Source: Maccoyibacter sp900556645 (GTDB taxonomy: Bacteria; Bacillota; Clostridia; Lachnospirales; Lachnospiraceae). From it: a DNA stretch of 64,000 nt. The stretch is from assembly GCA_958349535.1 (NCBI GenBank), contig CATWDJ010000004.1, positions 92,828-156,827 of the forward strand, written 5' to 3'. Positions 42,438 to 51,209 of this stretch are shown here, one piece after another. The notes beneath the pieces are model-generated. The model searched no databases. It saw only the letters and a list, made by a program, of their open reading frames with translations, and was not told the DNA's origin. Made by a program: the position numbers and the translations under genes. How positions within the stretch are numbered: the stretch's first letter is position 1; each line of letters starts with the position of its first letter.

Positions 42438-44135
42438 TTATTTCTTTGTAGAGTACATGAAGTACTTCATTCCGAATAAGTTAACAAATGTTCCATCTAC
42501 GTTAGATTTCTGCATATAGATATCGTTGTAGTAGTAAAGTGGAACAACTGCATAAGTCTCCATCAGAATATCTTCTGCCTGATGCATCATCTCAGCACGT
42601 TTTGTTAAATCGGACTCCATACGGATATCTTTGATTAACTGATCGTACTCAGCCCAGTCAGGAGCTGCGGCACCGTTGCCTTTTCCAAACTGAGGATCAT
42701 TGTTACCAGACTCAGAAGCGAATAACTCTAACATGTTGATTGGGTCATCATAATCTGCAACCCAGCCCTCACGAGCTACGTCAAAGTTACCCTGTTTTCT
42801 TTCCTCTAAGAATACATTCCAATCCATTGAATCAATCTTCATATCAATACCGATAACTGCCAAATCCTGCTGTAATGCTTCTGCAATCTTCTGATGAGCA
42901 TCGTTTGTGTTTAATACATAGTTGATGGTAAGTGCCGGAGAAATCTCCCATGAACCTTCGCCAGCTTCTTTGAAGGTGTATCCGCACTCTTCTAAGAGTT
43001 TCATAGCCTTCTCTGCATTCTCAGCTCCGGTCTTCTCAGCATCGAAGTATCCGTCACTTGTGAATTTGCCGCCGTTACCGTCTGACATTACAGGTGGGAT
43101 GAAGGTATTTGCTACTTTCTGTCCTGTCTGTCCGATGTTCTCTACGATATAGTTACGGTCGATTAATAAGCTGATTGCTTCACGCATCTTAGCAGCCTGC
43201 TCTGTGGTTAAACCATCGAACATTTTGCTGTTTACGTTAAATGCAACATAGTATGTACCAAGCTGCTCTGCAGTGTAGAATTCATCGCTGTCTTTTACGC
43301 TTGCCAACTCATCTGTCGGAACGTCATCGATGAAGTCTAAGTCACCGCTCTTGTATGCAGCATATACTGCTGTCATATCATCACTTAACATGAAGTCTAA
43401 CTCGTTCATTGTTACGTTTTCAGCATCGTAGTAGTTGTCATTTTTTACATATACCATGCTCTCGTTGTGTTTCCACTCTTTTAAAGTGTAAGCACCATTA
43501 CAGATAAATCCAGCTTCCTGAGCCCATGCTCCAGGGGTTGTTCCATCTGTATTTGCTGCCTCAACAGATGCCTGATGTACCGGCATGAATGTTGGGAATG
43601 CACATAAGTCTAAGAAATATGGGCATACATTTTTTAATTTTACAGTCAATGTATAATCATCATCTGCTGTTACTGCTAAAGTTCCGTCATCATTTTTCTC
43701 GATGATATCAAACAGATAGCTGTAGTCTGCTGCTGTTTCTTCTGCTGCTGCACGATTCCAGCTATAAACGAAATCTTTTGCTGTCAGCTCGCTGCCATCG
43801 CTCCATTTAGACTCGATGAGCTTGAATGTGTAAGTCAATCCATCCTCGGAAATCTCAGCTTCGCCATCAGATAAAGCCGGAGCCAATTTTCCATCCTTGT
43901 CGTAAGTATATAAACCTACGAAAGAGTTTACTGCTAAACATCCGCCATCTACAGAACTGTTTAATGCCGGATCAAGGTAAGCCGGTTCAGATGCAAGATT
44001 CAAACTTAACACGTCAGTTTTTGTGTTTGTCTTGGACTCTGAATCAGACTTTTTGGATGCGTCTTTTCCGCCGCAAGCTACAAGGCTTACTGCCATAGTC
44101 GCAACCAGTAAAGTAGAAATAAGTTTCTTCTTCAT
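42438..44135 (-). CDS. oppA: Oligopeptide-binding lipoprotein OppA
   Basis: 565 residues from ATG 44135 (AGGAGGAG ahead). Lipoprotein signal MKKKLISTLLVATMAVSLVAC (lipobox VAC, Cys21). Cluster C (SBP_bac_5) solute-binding protein: LSLNLASEPAYLDPALNS, the family motif LTYTFKLIESKWSDGSELTA near 95-115, DFVYSWNRA, and DFDVAREGWVADYDDP near 465. It binds peptides for the OppBCDF importer. It is the last gene of the operon, after oppF by 59 nt. Confidence 0.93.
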   Translation of the reverse strand: MKKKLISTLLVATMAVSLVACGGKDASKKSDSESKTNTKTDVLSLNLASEPAYLDPALNSSVDGGCLAVNSFVGLYTYDKDGKLAPALSDGEAEISEDGLTYTFKLIESKWSDGSELTAKDFVYSWNRAAAEETAADYSYLFDIIEKNDDGTLAVTADDDYTLTVKLKNVCPYFLDLCAFPTFMPVHQASVEAANTDGTTPGAWAQEAGFICNGAYTLKEWKHNESMVYVKNDNYYDAENVTMNELDFMLSDDMTAVYAAYKSGDLDFIDDVPTDELASVKDSDEFYTAEQLGTYYVAFNVNSKMFDGLTTEQAAKMREAISLLIDRNYIVENIGQTGQKVANTFIPPVMSDGNGGKFTSDGYFDAEKTGAENAEKAMKLLEECGYTFKEAGEGSWEISPALTINYVLNTNDAHQKIAEALQQDLAVIGIDMKIDSMDWNVFLEERKQGNFDVAREGWVADYDDPINMLELFASESGNNDPQFGKGNGAAAPDWAEYDQLIKDIRMESDLTKRAEMMHQAEDILMETYAVVPLYYYNDIYMQKSNVDGTFVNLFGMKYFMYSTKK

Positions 44136-44194
44136 TTTATCTCCTCCTAAATTTTTTATATGTTTCGCTCCACTGCGGAGATCAAAACCGTAAA

Positions 44195-45235
44195 TTATTT
44201 GTTCCAGCAAGCCACAAAGTGTCCATCTCCTCTGTCAGTCAACGGCGGCATTGCCTCCGCACACTGTTCTGTCGCATATGCACAACGGGTACGGAACGGA
44301 CATCCGCTAGGCATATTCAACGGGCTTGGAACATCTCCTTCCAGTACGATTCGTTTGCTCTTTCTTGCTGTTTCCGGGTCCGGAATCGGTACTGCCGAAA
44401 GAAGGCTTAATGTATATGGATGAATCGGATGATTGTTCAATTCATCTGAAGGTGCAACCTCCATCATTTTCCCAAGATACATAACCGCAATTCTATCGGA
44501 AATATGCTGTACAATCAGAAGATCATGAGCTATGAACAGATATGCCATACCAAATTTCTTCTGTAAATCTTCAAACATGTTGACAACCTGTGCCTGAATG
44601 GACACATCCAACGCGGATACCGGTTCGTCACAGACGATAAACTTCGGATTTACTGCCAAGGCTCTGGCAATTCCGATACGCTGTCTCTGTCCACCGGAAA
44701 ACTCATGGGCATAACGGGTTGCATGCTCTGCATTCAATCCCACATAGCTCATCAGCTCTAAGATTTTATCTCTTCTCTCTGCTCTGTTAGCATATAATTT
44801 GTGGACATCCAGAGGCTCTCCGATAATATCCTCTACTGTCATACGAGGATTCAATGAAGAATACGGGTCCTGGAATACCATCTGCATTTTCTTCCGGTAC
44901 GGAAGCATATCCACATCTATCGCTTTATTCTTTATCGGCTTGCCGTTTGCATCCACAATCAGCTTGCCTTCTTCATCATACTGTTCACCGCTGTCGAAGA
45001 GCACATCACCATCGAAGACAATCCGTCCCGCTGTAGGCTGATACAATCTCAAAAGAGTACGTCCTACGGTCGTTTTGCCACAACCGGACTCTCCAACCAG
45101 TCCCAATGTCTCTCCCGGTTTAATTGCAAATGAAATGTCATCTACCGCTTTTAACGGTACGGTATGAAATCCCTGATGCACCGGAAAATATTGTTTTAAA
45201 TGACTCACCTCAAGAAGGTTCTTTTCTTCACTCAT
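44195..45235 (-). CDS. oppF: Oligopeptide ABC transporter ATPase OppF
   Basis: 346 residues from ATG 45235, which overlaps the 3' end of oppD by 8 nt. Walker A GESGCGKTTVGRTLL (about 47-61), signature FSGGQRQRIGIARALA (near 174), Walker B FIVCDEPVSALDVS. The C-terminal oligopeptide-transporter Cys motif is CPFRTRCAYATEQC plus a late Cys in HFVACW. A long charged insert (near 80-105) separates Walker A from the Q-loop. Confidence 0.93.
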   Translation of the reverse strand: MSEEKNLLEVSHLKQYFPVHQGFHTVPLKAVDDISFAIKPGETLGLVGESGCGKTTVGRTLLRLYQPTAGRIVFDGDVLFDSGEQYDEEGKLIVDANGKPIKNKAIDVDMLPYRKKMQMVFQDPYSSLNPRMTVEDIIGEPLDVHKLYANRAERRDKILELMSYVGLNAEHATRYAHEFSGGQRQRIGIARALAVNPKFIVCDEPVSALDVSIQAQVVNMFEDLQKKFGMAYLFIAHDLLIVQHISDRIAVMYLGKMMEVAPSDELNNHPIHPYTLSLLSAVPIPDPETARKSKRIVLEGDVPSPLNMPSGCPFRTRCAYATEQCAEAMPPLTDRGDGHFVACWNK

Positions 45236-46250
45236 TTTTATTTTCCTCCTGTGCCTCATACATATTTTTAATATTTACCCAACAGCTTGCCAAATGAGTA
45301 TCACTCATTCTGATTTCCTCCGGAACTTCCTCCAGACATATCTTCATTGCTGCATCGCACCGAGGACAGAATGCACAGCCCTTCGGCATATTTAACAGGT
45401 TAATCGGCGTACCGCCAATCGGTACTAACCGTTCATTCATATTGTCTTTTCTAGGAATGGAACGGAGCAATCCCTTGGTATACTCATGTGCCGGACGATA
45501 GAAAATATCATCTGCGGTTCCCCGCTCACAAACACGTCCGCCATACATAACCAATATCTCGTCACACATGCTGGCAATAACGCCCAAATCATGGGTTACC
45601 ATAATAATTGCCATTCCCAGCTTCTGCTGCAACTCCTGCATCAGTTCCAAAATCTGTGCCTGAATGGTTACATCCAAAGCCGTGGTAGGCTCATCAGCAA
45701 TCAGAATATCCGGTTCGCAGGCAAGTGCCATTGCAATCATGACACGCTGACGCATACCGCCGGAAAGTTCATGAGGATACTGTTTAATACGGCTCTCCGG
45801 TTCATTCACACCTACCAGAGTCAGCATCTCAATGGCACGTTCCTTCGCCTCAGCCTTATTTTTATCTGTATGGAGCATAATTGCCTCCATCAACTGATTT
45901 CCTACAGTAAATACCGGATTCAAGCTGGTCATTGGATCCTGAAAGATAATAGAACATTTGGAGCCGCGGAAACTATGAAGTTCCTTCTCACTCCATTTTG
46001 TAATATCTTCCCCTTTATATTTTACGGAGCCTTCTGTAATCTCTCCTGTTTCTGCCAAAATCTGCATAATGGAATATGCGGTAACAGATTTTCCGGAACC
46101 GGACTCCCCTACGATTCCAAGAGTTTTTCCCGGCTCTAATACCATGGATAAACCATTGACCGCATTTACATCTCCGGATTCCGTATGAAAACAAGTATGG
46201 AGATTCTCGACTTCTAATAAGTACTCTGTGCTTTTTGTTTCTTCACTCAT
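45228..46250 (-). CDS. oppD: Oligopeptide ABC transporter ATPase OppD
   Basis: 340 residues. Walker A GESGSGKSVTAYSIM (about 43-57), Q-loop IIFQDPMTSLNPV, signature LSGGMRQRVMIAMALA (near 164), Walker B ILIADEPTTALDVT. The C-terminal Cys motif is CAFCPRCDAAMKIC plus a Cys in HLASCW, the set that binds an Fe-S cluster in related Dpp/Opp ATPases. Partner of OppF. Confidence 0.93.
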   Translation of the reverse strand: MSEETKSTEYLLEVENLHTCFHTESGDVNAVNGLSMVLEPGKTLGIVGESGSGKSVTAYSIMQILAETGEITEGSVKYKGEDITKWSEKELHSFRGSKCSIIFQDPMTSLNPVFTVGNQLMEAIMLHTDKNKAEAKERAIEMLTLVGVNEPESRIKQYPHELSGGMRQRVMIAMALACEPDILIADEPTTALDVTIQAQILELMQELQQKLGMAIIMVTHDLGVIASMCDEILVMYGGRVCERGTADDIFYRPAHEYTKGLLRSIPRKDNMNERLVPIGGTPINLLNMPKGCAFCPRCDAAMKICLEEVPEEIRMSDTHLASCWVNIKNMYEAQEENKNE

Positions 46251-46263
46251 CTTTTCAATCTCC

Positions 46264-47352
46264 TTACTTTAATTTTGAATCAAAGGCATCTCTCAAACCA
46301 TCGCCTAACAGGTTCAATGCCAATACAATCAGACAGATTGTAACAGCCGGAATAACCAGCTTCGACGGATAGGACTGCATTCCTGCCCGTGCTGCATTTG
46401 CCAAACTTCCCAAGGAAGTAAGTGGAGCCGCAACACCCAGTCCCAAGAAGCTCAGATAACTCTCTGTAAAGATAGCAGACGGTATCTGCAACGCTGTGGT
46501 AATGATGATAACCGGCAAACAGTTCGGAATAATGTGACGGCTGAGAATCTTACTTCCCTTTGTACCGATACATCTTGCTGCCAGAACATACTCACTGCTC
46601 TTAATCGAAAGCACCTGACCTCTTACCAATCGTGCCATACCTACCCAATAGAGCAGACCAAATACAATAAAAATTGAAATCATATTGGTTCCCAGTTTCG
46701 CCAAAGCAGTTCCCCCTATAGACGGACCCAACCGGGCATTCAGTACTACGGAAAGCAGGATAATCATCAACATATCCGGCAACGAATAGATAACGTCTAC
46801 GATACGCATCATAATCATATCTACCTTGCCGCCGCAATAACCTGCAATGGCACCATATAACAATCCGATAATCAACACCATGATAGATGCTACCAAACCT
46901 ACGGCAAGACTGACTCTTGTACCGTAAATCACACGGATGAAATAGTCACGGCAAAGACTGTCCGTACCAAAAATATGCGGGAAGAGTTTCTCTCCCGTCT
47001 GCTCCATATACTGAAGTTCACGTTCGGAATACTGCATCATTCCCAAATTCTTTGCACTCTTATCTCTAACGCCACCCACGGTAATAATCTCTTCATACCC
47101 GTAAGGAACAACCATAGGTGCAAAAATAATAATCAATAATACAATCAGTAATACAATCAAACTGCCCATTGCCAGCGGATTTTTGCGGAGTCTTCGCATA
47201 CCGTCTTTAAAGAAGGTGGTGGACTCACTCATAACATCCTGCTGTTTTTTCTCTTCTTCTGTTGCCGCTCTGAAATAAGAGCTGTCGTATTTGGACAAAT
47301 CAACTTGAGCGGATAATATATTTTTCTTTGGGCTTCCATTTTCGTTCTGCAT
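46264..47352 (-). CDS. oppC: Oligopeptide ABC transporter permease OppC
   Basis: 362 residues. N-terminal cytosolic segment with the OppC_N region, TM near 65-87, a long outside loop (about 90-135) and the BPD_transp_1 domain with five TMs and the EAA-type coupling loop AARCIGTKGSKILSRHIIPN (near 265). It starts 15 nt after oppB. Confidence 0.93.
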   Translation of the reverse strand: MQNENGSPKKNILSAQVDLSKYDSSYFRAATEEEKKQQDVMSESTTFFKDGMRRLRKNPLAMGSLIVLLIVLLIIIFAPMVVPYGYEEIITVGGVRDKSAKNLGMMQYSERELQYMEQTGEKLFPHIFGTDSLCRDYFIRVIYGTRVSLAVGLVASIMVLIIGLLYGAIAGYCGGKVDMIMMRIVDVIYSLPDMLMIILLSVVLNARLGPSIGGTALAKLGTNMISIFIVFGLLYWVGMARLVRGQVLSIKSSEYVLAARCIGTKGSKILSRHIIPNCLPVIIITTALQIPSAIFTESYLSFLGLGVAAPLTSLGSLANAARAGMQSYPSKLVIPAVTICLIVLALNLLGDGLRDAFDSKLK

Positions 47353-47367
47353 AATATCTATCCTCTC

Positions 47368-48279
47368 TTATTCAAATGTAATACGTGGATCAATAATCTT
47401 ATACGCGATATCTGTCAGCAGATTTGCCAAAACCATCAGCACTGCCAAGAAAATCGTTGTAGACATAATCATTGTGTAGTCACGGTTTGTAATACTTGTT
47501 ACAAAAGCCGTTCCCAGACCGCCAATGGTAAAGATATTTTCTACAACCATGGAACCCACTAAAATATAAGCCACCATCGGACCTACATATGTAATAACCG
47601 GAATCAAAGCATTCCGCAATGCATGTTTAAAGATAACCTTCTGTGTCTTCACACCTTTTGCCTTTGCTGTACGAACATAATCCTGATTCAAAGCATCCAG
47701 CATACTGGTCTTCGTCAAACGGGTAATGTATGCCATCGGATAAAGACTCAAGGCAATAACCGGAAGCACATAGTTCGGCGAACTGGAAGACCATACCGGA
47801 ATCCACTCTAATTTCAAACAGAATACCAACAGCAATAAAGTTGCCAGTACGAATGACGGCATTGCCGTTGCCAACGTGGTAAAGAAAATAATGACTCTGT
47901 CCGGCCATTTGTTTCTTTGCAGTGCCGCAATACTTCCCAGAATAATTCCGACAATGATTGCTATAATCGCCGCAACACCACCTAATTTTGCGGAAATCTG
48001 GAATTTAGCCCACATATCCGTCCAGATATCACGTCCGGTCTTTAAGCTTACGCCCCAGTCTCCATGTAATAAGTTTTTCAGATACAGGCCGAATTGCACC
48101 GGAATCGGTTTATCCAGATTATATCTTTCCTCCAGTACTTGCTGTACTGCCGGGCTTAATGCTTTTTCCTTATTAAAAGGCCCACCCGGAACTAAATTCA
48201 TCGCAAAGAATGTGATTGCACTAATGACAAATATCGTTACGATGGCAAGAAATATTCGTTTTACAACATATTTCTTCAT
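47368..48279 (-). CDS. oppB: Oligopeptide ABC transporter permease OppB
   Basis: 303 residues from ATG 48279 (GGAG about 11 nt upstream; an in-frame GTG at 48291 lies on the SD itself). Six TM helices, N-terminal KYVVKRIFLAIVTIFVISAI typical of the family, FFAMNLVPGGPF, and the EAA loop RTAKAKGVKTQKVIFKHALR (near 200). First gene of oppBCDFA. Confidence 0.93.
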   Translation of the reverse strand: MKKYVVKRIFLAIVTIFVISAITFFAMNLVPGGPFNKEKALSPAVQQVLEERYNLDKPIPVQFGLYLKNLLHGDWGVSLKTGRDIWTDMWAKFQISAKLGGVAAIIAIIVGIILGSIAALQRNKWPDRVIIFFTTLATAMPSFVLATLLLLVFCLKLEWIPVWSSSSPNYVLPVIALSLYPMAYITRLTKTSMLDALNQDYVRTAKAKGVKTQKVIFKHALRNALIPVITYVGPMVAYILVGSMVVENIFTIGGLGTAFVTSITNRDYTMIMSTTIFLAVLMVLANLLTDIAYKIIDPRITFE

Positions 48280-48316
48280 AATCTTGCTCACTCCTTGTTT
48301 TTTAGGTCTCTCTTAC

Positions 48317-48379
48317 GGTTGGCTTGCCAACCAATAAAAAAAGGGTCCGAGTCCTGCTAATCCTGCCTCTTCGCACCCT
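48317..48379 (-). terminator. Leader terminator (attenuator) of the opp operon
   Basis: Between the promoter and oppB the minus strand carries a hairpin with a 9-bp imperfect stem (AGGGTGCGA / TCGGACCCT, 48342-48379) and a ~20-nt loop, directly followed by T7 (48336-48342), i.e. an intrinsic terminator about 70 nt into the transcript. Next comes a perfect 7-bp hairpin GGTTGGC-AA-GCCAACC (48317-48332), about 40 nt ahead of the start codon. Such an arrangement suggests that elongation into oppBCDFA is regulated. I could not match the leader to a known riboswitch or T-box. Confidence 0.55.
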
Positions 48380-48415
48380 AATATATAACCTCTTTTTTAA
48401 CTCATATCTTGGTAT

Positions 48416-48445
48416 ATTTTATCATCCCTCCCTCATTTTTGTCAA
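48416..48445 (-). promoter_or_regulatory. Sigma-A promoter of the opp operon
   Basis: Minus strand: TTGACA (48440-48445), 18 nt, TAAAAT (48416-48421). The start near 48409 puts the terminator hairpin inside a 130-nt leader. Confidence 0.65.
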
Positions 48446-48569
48446 TAAAATCCGTCATATTCCACAAAATTCATAACTATGCATAACTTGGAATTTTTAT
48501 TCATTTTTTCGGTTTTTTTCGGATAAAGACAATTTTTCTTTTTACTTGTGTATAGATATCTGCTATAGT

Positions 48570-48597
48570 TTGCATTGCCCTTCATTTATGTTATACT
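48570..48597 (+). promoter_or_regulatory. Promoter for the HD-GYP gene
   Basis: TTGCAT (48570-48575), 16 nt, TATACT (48592-48597) with an extended TG. It starts about 55 nt before the ATG. Confidence 0.55.
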
Positions 48598-48659
48598 GTT
48601 GTATATTTAACAATTACCGCAGGACACCGTCCACAAATGATAAGTACAGAGGAGTAAAT

Positions 48660-49979
48660 ATGAAAAATGATGTTTCCTTATATGCCGTACTGCGGCAAAT
48701 TATGAATGAATTAAACAGTCAGGTAGTGGAACACGGAGAAAGAGTTGCCTACTTGTACTTAAAAATCTCTGAATATCGGAAGGAATCCGATTCAGAACAC
48801 CGTGAGAAAATGATGCTTGCATGTTATGCCCATGACATCGGAGCATATAAGACAGAAAAATTTCTGGATTTGTTGAAGTTTGACATCGACAAACCGTTAG
48901 AGCACTGCATCTATGGCTATTTATTCATGAAATACTTCTCCCCACTGGAGAAAGACGCAGAAGTATTGCTTTACCATCATACTTATTTTTCAGAGCGGGA
49001 AAAATATCAAAGCGAATATTTAGACGAAGGGATTTTCATTCATCTTTTGGACCGAATTGACATCTTCAATATGAAACACGAAGACATGGACGATGTTTTA
49101 TGGCAGGTCAAACATGGTGCCGACAGAAATTTTAACCCTAAAGACGTAGAAGATTTTATCGCCGCAAACGAAAAGTATGATTTATTAGAACATTTGAGAG
49201 ACAAAACCTATCGCGTAGACGTCAGAAGATTCTTTAACGAACCGGAACGAGCTGACCGTCTGCTGGAAGATGTGGTTCGAATGCTTACCTATGAGATTGA
49301 TTTCAAAAGCGAGCAAACCGTCATTCATACAATTACCATTGTCCAGCTTGCCACTGCATTGGCAAACAGATTCCACATGGACGCAGATTCCGTCCGGGAT
49401 ATTCGTTTTGCCGCTCTTTTACATGATTTGGGCAAAATCAAAATTCCTACCGGCATCTTAGAAAAACCGGGACGTCTGTCTCCTGAAGAATTCCATATCA
49501 TGCAAAAGCACATTTTATTTACAGAAGACATTATAGGGGATTTGTTCCCACATGATATCGTGCAGATTGCCAGCCGGCATCATGAAAGGCTTGACGGAAG
49601 CGGCTACCCTAACCACCTAACGAAAAATGAACTAACCTTATCCGATTGTATTGTTCAGGTGGCGGATGTTGCCAGTGCCCTTTTGCAAAGACGTTCGTAT
49701 AAGGAATCTATGGACAAGGAAACAGTTATTTCTATTCTGAAATCCGAAGCTGATGCCGGAAAACTGGATGCAACTATCGTTTCCATGTTTGAATCTGATT
49801 ATGAAAACATTTTGGAGGAGGTATTCATGCATTCCCATTCCACCATCGAACGTTACGAAGGCTTACAAAAAGAATTTCAAGAGTATTTGGTGGAATATTC
49901 AGAAATGGAACACGATTTTATTGAAGAATATGGTGTGTTTTCCTTGGATAAAAACATACCCCTCAACAGACTACTATAA
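48660..49979 (+). CDS. Tandem HD / HD-GYP domain phosphohydrolase
   Basis: 439 residues from ATG 48660 (GAGGAG ahead). Two HD-superfamily modules: the first (about 20-180) keeps HGERVAYLYL, CYAHDIGAYK and LLYHHTYFSE; the second (about 205-380) has LLHDLGKIKIPTGILEKPG, the HHERLDGSGYP signature and IVQVADVASALL. The second is a good HD-GYP cyclic-di-GMP phosphodiesterase candidate; whether it is active cannot be told. There is no sensor, receiver or TM domain. A helical C-terminal tail follows (about 390-439). It stands alone on the plus strand. Confidence 0.88.
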   Translation: MKNDVSLYAVLRQIMNELNSQVVEHGERVAYLYLKISEYRKESDSEHREKMMLACYAHDIGAYKTEKFLDLLKFDIDKPLEHCIYGYLFMKYFSPLEKDAEVLLYHHTYFSEREKYQSEYLDEGIFIHLLDRIDIFNMKHEDMDDVLWQVKHGADRNFNPKDVEDFIAANEKYDLLEHLRDKTYRVDVRRFFNEPERADRLLEDVVRMLTYEIDFKSEQTVIHTITIVQLATALANRFHMDADSVRDIRFAALLHDLGKIKIPTGILEKPGRLSPEEFHIMQKHILFTEDIIGDLFPHDIVQIASRHHERLDGSGYPNHLTKNELTLSDCIVQVADVASALLQRRSYKESMDKETVISILKSEADAGKLDATIVSMFESDYENILEEVFMHSHSTIERYEGLQKEFQEYLVEYSEMEHDFIEEYGVFSLDKNIPLNRLL

Positions 49980-50034
49980 TTCAGAAAATCATAGTTTATA
50001 AAGACAGTCATAAAAAATCATAAAAAAGCCGAAA

Positions 50035-50072
50035 AGCCGGAGACTTTGGTTTTTCAAAGTTTCCGGCTTTTT
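50035..50072 (+). terminator. Terminator of the HD-GYP gene
   Basis: A 14-bp stem AGCCGGAGACTTTG / CAAAGTTTCCGGCT (one mismatch) with a 6-nt loop and a T5 tract. Symmetric A/T flanks make it likely to work in both directions. Confidence 0.8.
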
Positions 50073-50074
50073 CT

Positions 50075-50128
50075 AATACGGGCAACAGGACTTGAACCTG
50101 CACGGTCTCCCACTAGAACCTAAATCTA
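50075..50128 (-). pseudogene. Truncated tRNA-Leu (3' part only)
   Basis: 54 bases identical to the 3' part of the intact tRNA-Leu at 51058-51137, running from the anticodon loop through the variable arm and T-arm to the acceptor 3' strand. Then the match ends abruptly (AAGAACCG instead of GCGCGTCTG). The D-arm and 5' acceptor strand are missing, so it cannot be a functional tRNA. It is the left copy of the direct repeat that brackets the MntA/HepT cassette. Confidence 0.85.
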
Positions 50129-50236
50129 AAGAACCGTATCCATACCGTAATTTTCAATCCTTATAAGCCACTATTTTATGCTATTTCGTCCATATATTCC
50201 ATTACATAATTCTATTTTTTCCCGTTGATGTCAAAC

Positions 50237-50584
50237 TTATTCCAGCTCACTCAAAATCCGCTCTGCTTCTTTTCTTAACTCTGGCAAATCTTCCTGAATG
50301 GTCTCCCATGCAGACTGATAATCAAGGCTTGAATATTGATGTGCAAAAATATCTCTAATTCCACACCATTCTCTCCATGGTATATTTGCTTCACGTTCTC
50401 GCAATTCCTTTGATACAGCCTTGCATAATTCCCCTATTTGAAGAACACACATACAACATGCATTTTGAAACACTGATATTTCAACAAATTTATCATAATT
50501 ATTCTGAAACATTTCACATGCTTCCTCTACTTGGTCACAATATTCTATTATTTTCTTGAGAATAATTACATCCTTATTCTTCAT
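50237..50584 (-). CDS. hepT: HEPN toxin (HepT/DUF86 family)
   Basis: 115 residues from ATG 50584, overlapping the antitoxin gene by 11 nt (ATGAAGAATAA). An all-helical HEPN domain; the RNase motif R-x4-H is RDIFAH near residue 80, followed by the conserved Tyr of HepT (QYSSLDYQSAW) that MntA modifies by AMP transfer. It cleaves RNA when unmodified. It carries an unusual NACCMCVLQIGELC Cys cluster near 41-54. Confidence 0.88.
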   Translation of the reverse strand: MKNKDVIILKKIIEYCDQVEEACEMFQNNYDKFVEISVFQNACCMCVLQIGELCKAVSKELREREANIPWREWCGIRDIFAHQYSSLDYQSAWETIQEDLPELRKEAERILSELE

Positions 50585-50864
50585 ACAATAAAATCTCCGT
50601 TCCTTCAATCTCTTTTCTAAAAATGTCCTCTATCCCAGCAGTTGTCACTAAATCTACAGACAAATTTAACGCTTCCTGCACCTGTTGTCTCATTCCGGAT
50701 AATTTCAAAAGTGACATTGGCTTACCTTTTTCAATCAACAAATCAATGTCGCTTTCTTCCGTGGCTTCTCCTTTCGCATAAGAACCAAACAAATATATCC
50801 TTTTGATACCATATGATTTTGCAATCGGAGCAATTACATTTTTTATTGTTACAATATCCTGCAT
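50574..50864 (-). CDS. mntA: Minimal nucleotidyltransferase antitoxin (MntA)
   Basis: 96 residues from ATG 50864 (GGAGGG ahead). NTase core motif GSYAKGEATEESDIDLLIE (about 27-45; GSX10DXD) and a third Asp in LSVDLVTT. In characterised pairs MntA adds AMP to the HepT Tyr and silences it. It precedes and overlaps hepT, the normal order. Confidence 0.88.
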   Translation of the reverse strand: MQDIVTIKNVIAPIAKSYGIKRIYLFGSYAKGEATEESDIDLLIEKGKPMSLLKLSGMRQQVQEALNLSVDLVTTAGIEDIFRKEIEGTEILLYEE

Positions 50865-50997
50865 CAAAATCCCTCCTAGGTAATTCATTTAAAGATATTA
50901 TAATAAATAGTATAACACAATATACCTGAGGCTAACAACTCTTCTATCGTTCACTACAATTGTTTTCTACTTTTCCCCCGTTGATGTCAAATCTAAC

Positions 50998-51033
50998 AAA
51001 AAGGAGCCATCTGATTTTCTCAGATAGCTCCTT
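50998..51033 (-). terminator. Terminator of the tRNA-Leu gene
   Basis: Minus strand: a 14-bp stem AAGGAGCTATCTGA / TCAGATGGCTCCTT with a short loop and a T5 tract, 25 nt past the tRNA 3' end. Confidence 0.85.
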
Positions 51034-51057
51034 AGCCCGCATTTTCTGCGGTCTCAA

Positions 51058-51137
51058 TACGGGCAACAGGACTTGAACCTGCACGGTCTCCCACTAGAAC
51101 CTAAATCTAGCGCGTCTGCCAATTCCGCCATGCCCGC
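51058..51137 (-). tRNA. tRNA-Leu (anticodon UAG)
   Basis: Class II tRNA of 80 nt without CCA. Acceptor 5' strand GCGGGCA pairs with TGCCCGT (a G-U closing pair), discriminator A. Anticodon stem CTAGA / TCTAG encloses loop TTTAGGT, giving anticodon UAG (reads CUN). A short variable arm (11 nt) and the T-loop TTCAAGT are visible. It has its own promoter and terminator and is the right boundary of the MntA/HepT cassette. Confidence 0.93.
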
Positions 51138-51158
51138 ATGGTTTCTGTCCGTTTTCCT

Positions 51159-51187
51159 ATTCTAAGTGATGTTGCCCTTCTTGTCAA
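51159..51187 (-). promoter_or_regulatory. Promoter of tRNA-Leu
   Basis: Minus strand: TTGACA (51182-51187), 17 nt, TAGAAT (51159-51164); the tRNA begins about 22 nt downstream of the -10. Confidence 0.75.
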
Positions 51188-51209
51188 TTCCTTTTCTCTA
51201 TTTAATTTT

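Larger units (their letters stand above)
50075..51109. mobile_element. 981-bp tRNA-Leu-bounded cassette carrying MntA/HepT
   Basis: Perfect 54-bp direct repeats (50075-50128 and 51056-51109), both from the 3' portion of tRNA-Leu, bound a segment with only the two-gene toxin-antitoxin module. This is the footprint of site-specific integration at a tRNA 3' end, or of unequal exchange between tRNA copies. No integrase is inside, so it is either a passive cassette or the residue of a larger element. A second, inner direct repeat, CCCGTTGATGTCAAA, lies at 50221-50235 and 50977-50991, tightly around the two genes. Confidence 0.6.

Noticed and set aside
48301..48420. T-box or lysine riboswitch in the opp leader (AGGGTGCGA resembles the L-box AGGTGCGA)
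   Set aside because: No T-box TGGNACCGCG motif and no other conserved L-box elements; kept only as an unassigned attenuator.
50090..50200. A second functional tRNA near 50100
   Set aside because: It matches only the 3' 54 nt of tRNA-Leu; the D-arm and 5' acceptor strand are absent.
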